NCBI GenBank assembly: GCA_037147055.1
Contig: JBAWVW010000073.1
Location: forward strand, 1 to 9,371
DNA: 9,371 bases
Source of the DNA: Casp-actino8 sp037147055
GTDB lineage: Bacteria; Actinomycetota; Acidimicrobiia; Acidimicrobiales; Ilumatobacteraceae
Direction of reading: 5' to 3'
Notes under the pieces: generated by a model
Told to the model about the DNA's origin: nothing
What the model saw: only the letters and a program-made list of their open reading frames with translations
Database searches by the model: none
Made by a program: the position numbers and the translations under genes
Part shown: positions 7,115 through 9,371 of the stretch, in pieces
How positions within the stretch are numbered: position 1 is the stretch's first letter
Layout: each line of letters starts with the position of its first letter

Positions 7115-7851
7115 TGCAAGACACGCCCATTCTCCGAAGTTCAGATCTTGTAGCTGGATATATCCCAGAGGTCAATATTTTGAACGGATGCGATGTGGTT
7201 ATCAATGCGGGCGAATTTGTCGGCATCATCGGACCAAATGGCGCCGGAAAATCAACGTTGCTTAAGGCGATATTGGGACAGTGTAAAGTTCGTTCCGGAA
7301 CCGTGATGCTGATGGGTCAGGACATCACAGGTCGCAAGGCCCACGAGTTAGTTCCTATGGGCGTGGGCTACGTGCCTCAAAACAAGAATGTCTTTCCAAG
7401 CCTGACTGTCAGAGAAAATCTTGAAATGGGATGCTTCTTGAAGCCCTCAGTCTTTCATGATCGATTCGATTACGTCGTCAGTCTTTTCCCCAAACTCGGG
7501 GATCGCGCAGGGCAGCGAGCCAGTGCCTTATCAGGAGGAGAAAGGCAAATGGTCGCAATGGCACGGGCTCTCATGCTCGAGCCAAAGATTTTACTACTCG
7601 ATGAGCCATCTGCTGGTTTATCACCAGCACTGCAAGATGAAGTCTTCGTGCAATGCCGAACGATCAACTCAACAGGTGTCGCCATCTTGATGGTTGAACA
7701 AAATGCGCGTCGATGCTTGCAAGTAGTTAATCGAGGATATGTGCTTGATCAGGGCCGTAGCGCTTATACCGGAAGTGGTCGTGAACTACTCTCGGATCCC
7801 AATGTCATCGAGTTATACCTCGGCACGCTGGCAAAAGCCACTGGAGGCTGA
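7114..7851 (+). CDS. livF: Branched-chain amino acid ABC transporter ATP-binding protein LivF
   Basis: The second ATPase subunit, 245 residues, normal for LivF. Walker A GPNGAGKS (40-47), Q-loop Q89 in YVPQ, signature LSGGERQ (139-145), Walker B ILLLDEP (159-165). The H-loop position is glutamine (Q196 in VEQNA), as in E. coli LivF, so this is the normal state of the subunit and not a defect. The ending VIELYLG is family-typical. GGAGG at 7102-7106 lies 7 bases before the ATG, a strong site, and the TAATG junction with livG indicates coupling. It is the last gene of the operon; its final five codons and stop are part of an 18-bp direct repeat. Confidence 0.95.
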   Translation: MQDTPILRSSDLVAGYIPEVNILNGCDVVINAGEFVGIIGPNGAGKSTLLKAILGQCKVRSGTVMLMGQDITGRKAHELVPMGVGYVPQNKNVFPSLTVRENLEMGCFLKPSVFHDRFDYVVSLFPKLGDRAGQRASALSGGERQMVAMARALMLEPKILLLDEPSAGLSPALQDEVFVQCRTINSTGVAILMVEQNARRCLQVVNRGYVLDQGRSAYTGSGRELLSDPNVIELYLGTLAKATGG

Positions 7852-7877
7852 CCGTACTGAAAGCCACTGGAGGCTGA
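7834..7877 (+). repeat. 18-bp exact direct repeat spanning the livF stop codon
   Basis: AAAGCCACTGGAGGCTGA occurs at 7834-7851, as the last codons and stop of livF, and again at 7860-7877, separated by 8 bases (period 26). It looks like a short local duplication. The second copy is non-coding and lies between the livF stop and the terminator hairpin. Confidence 0.9.
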
Positions 7878-7896
7878 GTAACCGCACCCGGTATGC

Positions 7897-7928
7897 AGAA
7901 AGGCCCCCGGTTTCCCGGGGGCCTTTCT
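7897..7928. terminator. Strong bidirectional hairpin terminator between livF and the binding-protein gene
   Basis: A perfect 14-bp stem AGAAAGGCCCCCGG (7897-7910) and CCGGGGGCCTTTCT (7915-7928) with loop TTTC. The A-rich and T-rich stem ends give a T-containing 3' side on either strand, but there is no long uridine tract. Its position between two convergent transcription units suggests it ends both. Confidence 0.85.
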
Positions 7929-7948
7929 CGTTCCGAAGAACTAGTTAC

Positions 7949-7963
7949 TGATCGAGTCGATCA
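7949..7963. repeat. 15-bp near-palindrome overlapping the binding-protein stop codon
   Basis: TGATCGA, G, TCGATCA: seven-base arms around one central base, with the complementary-strand TGA stop (7963-7961) inside. The single-base centre argues against a stable RNA hairpin. It may be a protein site or chance. Confidence 0.4.
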
Positions 7964-9322
7964 CTTACCAGCGTCGAAGTTTTCGCCGAGTGCGTTACCC
8001 ATGTTGCCATCGGTTCCGTACCACATCTTGACCTTCGGGCCAATTCCGTTCTCAACGGCGGTGCGCAAGATGCGGCTACCTTCGTCAAACGAGATCAACA
8101 CGATGGCATCCGGATCGGCGGTAACAACTTCGCCAACTTCTGCGTCGAATGAAGCAGCAGCTGGGTCATATGCCTTGGTTCCGAGAACTTTTACACCTGC
8201 GGCTTCGAGGACTGCCTTCACAACAGCACCAATGCCATTGCCATAAGCGTCATCGAGGTTCATGATGTAGACCGAAGCATTGCCGTCTTCAATGATCTGG
8301 TTAGCAACAATGGCACCCTGCAACCCGTCCGGCGGTGCGTCACGGAAGTACAAGTTGTCGTCTTTGTAATCGCTCAATGCTGGGCTGGTGTTAGCTGGGC
8401 TGAACATAGTGATTCCAGCGGCAGTGATCTTGTCGATCACAGTCAAGGTCACACCGGATGAAGCGGCACCAATGATGGCGTCAACATTTTCGCTGATCAA
8501 GCGGTCAGCCGAGGTACTGGCGATGTCGGTGCTGGTGTCGCCCGAGTCTCCCTGGCTGTACAACACGTCCTTGCCAAGAACGCCACCTGCGGCGTTGACT
8601 TCACTGATTGCGTACTCAAGACCTGCGTACTCAGGGTCACCGAGGAAGGCAAGGTTGCCGGTCTCGGGGAGGAGTGAACCGATCTTCAACTGGCCATCGC
8701 CAGCGCGAGTTGCGGTGGTCTTTCCAAGAGGAACGATTGCTGAATCAGGCGACTGAGCTTCAATCAACTTGGTCAAAGAATCATCGAGACGATTGTCAGC
8801 ACCAAACTGCAACATGGCGTATGAACCCTTGAGAGGCTCACCGTTTCCGTTGAAGTCGAGCGGGCCTGAAATGCCGTCATAGTCTGGGTCCCCGCCGGCC
8901 TTGATGATTGCCTTGCAATCGGTGAAGGTGGTGCACTTGGTACCGCCAACGGTGACATTGACGATTTCATCAGCGTGAGCTGCACCGTCGGTACCTGCTG
9001 CTTCAGCTGCAAGTGCGATAGTTACGACTGCGTCATAAGCTTCGGCTGCGTAGTTGAAGTCGGCAAGCTTGGTATTGCCTTCTGATTCCCAGAATGCTGA
9101 GACCTTAGCGAGCCACTCGGGGCTGATATCGGCGCTCTTGGGCGTGGTGCCCTTCATTCCTTCTAGCTCTCCATCAGAAGCAGGTGCGACTGTCGTCGAA
9201 GGTGCTTCAGTTACTGGAGCCGAGGTGGTGGCTGCCCCATCGTCGCTACCGCAGGCGCTAACGCCCAAGATTGCGAACCCGACGAGAAGTGCACCAACGC
9301 GACGTGCGTTTGATTTCTTCAT
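7961..9322 (-). CDS. Circularly permuted LivJ/LivK-type substrate-binding lipoprotein of the ABC importer
   Basis: A lipoprotein receptor, presumably for the livHMGF importer, 453 residues. Residues 1-24 are a lipoprotein signal with lipobox VSAC (Cys24 lipidated), and 25-51 a Ser/Thr/Ala/Pro linker. The Peripla_BP_6 fold follows in swapped order. Residues 52-186 (LEGMKGTTP, DFNYAAEAYDAV, the Cys130/Cys136 pair, DGISGPLDFNGNGEP, LQFGADNRLDD) match the normal C-terminal part. Residues 187-209 are a linker. Residues 210-453 (LKIGSLLPETGNLAFLG, INAAGG-like VNAAGGVLG, GAASSGVT, FSPANTSPALSD, DDAYGNG, YDPAAASFDAEV, YGTDGNMGN, GENFDAGK) match the normal N-terminal part. Likely pocket elements S288-S289, N311-S313 and D438 are kept. 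GGGGGAG just upstream is a strong ribosome binding site. The orientation is convergent to livHMGF. The order is read directly from sequence against my memory of LivJ; specificity is inferred from neighbours. Confidence 0.9.
   Translation of the reverse strand: MKKSNARRVGALLVGFAILGVSACGSDDGAATTSAPVTEAPSTTVAPASDGELEGMKGTTPKSADISPEWLAKVSAFWESEGNTKLADFNYAAEAYDAVVTIALAAEAAGTDGAAHADEIVNVTVGGTKCTTFTDCKAIIKAGGDPDYDGISGPLDFNGNGEPLKGSYAMLQFGADNRLDDSLTKLIEAQSPDSAIVPLGKTTATRAGDGQLKIGSLLPETGNLAFLGDPEYAGLEYAISEVNAAGGVLGKDVLYSQGDSGDTSTDIASTSADRLISENVDAIIGAASSGVTLTVIDKITAAGITMFSPANTSPALSDYKDDNLYFRDAPPDGLQGAIVANQIIEDGNASVYIMNLDDAYGNGIGAVVKAVLEAAGVKVLGTKAYDPAAASFDAEVGEVVTADPDAIVLISFDEGSRILRTAVENGIGPKVKMWYGTDGNMGNALGENFDAGK
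7964..8695 (-). other. Module equivalent to the normal N-terminal part of the binding protein (residues 210-453)
   Basis: It begins with GQLKIGSLLPETG, the usual first strand of mature Liv-type binding proteins, and ends at YGTDGNMGN, then GENFDAGK, then stop. In E. coli LivJ the aligned segment continues as AGESAEGLLVTKP; here the stop comes after the AG equivalent. Reading past the stop toward 7850 shows no binding-protein sequence. Confidence 0.85.
8765..9169 (-). other. Module equivalent to the normal C-terminal part of the binding protein (residues 52-186)
   Basis: It begins with LEGMKGTTP, which in unpermuted relatives follows directly after the AG that ends the other module. It contains NYAAEAYDAVV (LivJ: TTYAALQSL), SGPLDF (LivJ: MGPLTW) and FGADNRLDD (LivJ: FDWHANG). 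In ordinary proteins this is the second part of lobe 1 plus the lobe 2 tail. Confidence 0.85.
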
Positions 9323-9371
9323 GTTTTCTCCCCCTGGAGATCCGAGGCAAAGGCCTCATTGGTTTGGAAGA
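9323..9371 (-). promoter_or_regulatory. 5' leader of the binding-protein gene with ribosome binding site and small hairpins
   Basis: On the complementary strand GGGGGAG lies 5 bases before the ATG, a strong Shine-Dalgarno site. It can pair with an upstream TCTCC (stem 9327-9331 with 9336-9340, loop of 4), so partial masking is possible. Just upstream GAGGC (9344-9348) and GCCTC (9353-9357) form another 5-bp inverted repeat. The promoter itself is probably beyond the window edge. Confidence 0.5.

Noticed and set aside
7696..7705. LivF H-loop histidine replaced by glutamine (VEQNA)
   Set aside because: This is the usual state of LivF, also seen in E. coli LivF, and is not a defect.
7893..8246. 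Plus-strand frames of 117 and 122 codons opposite the receptor gene (also 8388-8756)
   Set aside because: They are antisense shadows of a well-conserved lipoprotein gene, and the first one starts inside the terminator hairpin.
7961..9322. Two separate genes or a tandem duplication instead of one permuted receptor
   Set aside because: There is a single intact frame, one signal peptide, and each landmark of the family occurs once, so neither duplication nor fission explains it.

Overview
The window looks like a moderate-GC actinobacterial genome fragment. An acidimicrobiia-like or related planktonic lineage is my best guess. The basis is protein style: actinobacterial-type Liv transporter proteins, a Ser/Thr/Ala/Pro-rich lipoprotein linker, frequent GTG starts and very tight gene packing. 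No rRNA, tRNA, CRISPR array, transposase or phage gene is visible, so the taxonomy is an inference.

Layout, left to right. (1) Positions 1-1008 (-) hold the start of an uncharacterised cytosolic protein with a GTG start, cut by the left edge. (2) 1040-2005 (+) is ctaA (heme A synthase), divergent from it. (3) 1951-2898 (-) is a nitronate-monooxygenase-like FMN protein whose 3' end overlaps ctaA tail to tail by 55 bp. It is translationally coupled (4-bp overlap) to (4) 2895-3785 (-), an EamA/DMT-type ten-helix transporter. (5) 3869-7851 (+) is a compact livHMGF operon encoding two permeases and two ATPases of a branched-chain amino acid type ABC importer. (6) A GC-rich, symmetric hairpin (7897-7928) lies between livF and (7) 7961-9322 (-), the convergent gene for the matching substrate-binding lipoprotein.

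The most striking observation is that the substrate-binding protein appears to be circularly permuted. After an ordinary lipoprotein signal and linker, the polypeptide begins with what is normally the C-terminal third of a LivJ/LivK-type protein (from LEGMKGTTP through GADNRLDD). It then runs through a linker into what is normally the N-terminal start of the mature protein (LKIGSLLPETGNLAFLG). It stops at GENFDAGK, exactly where the family normally continues into the EGM...TTP strand. The frame is intact and both halves are well conserved.

A second unusual point is that LivH carries a cleavable-type signal peptide and a roughly 100-residue extracytoplasmic beta-rich domain before its permease core. 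Together these suggest an importer whose receptor and membrane docking surface are both unconventional. The remaining genes (heme A synthesis, flavoenzyme plus exporter) are ordinary metabolic neighbours, although the flavoenzyme lacks the histidine expected in the NMO active-site motif.
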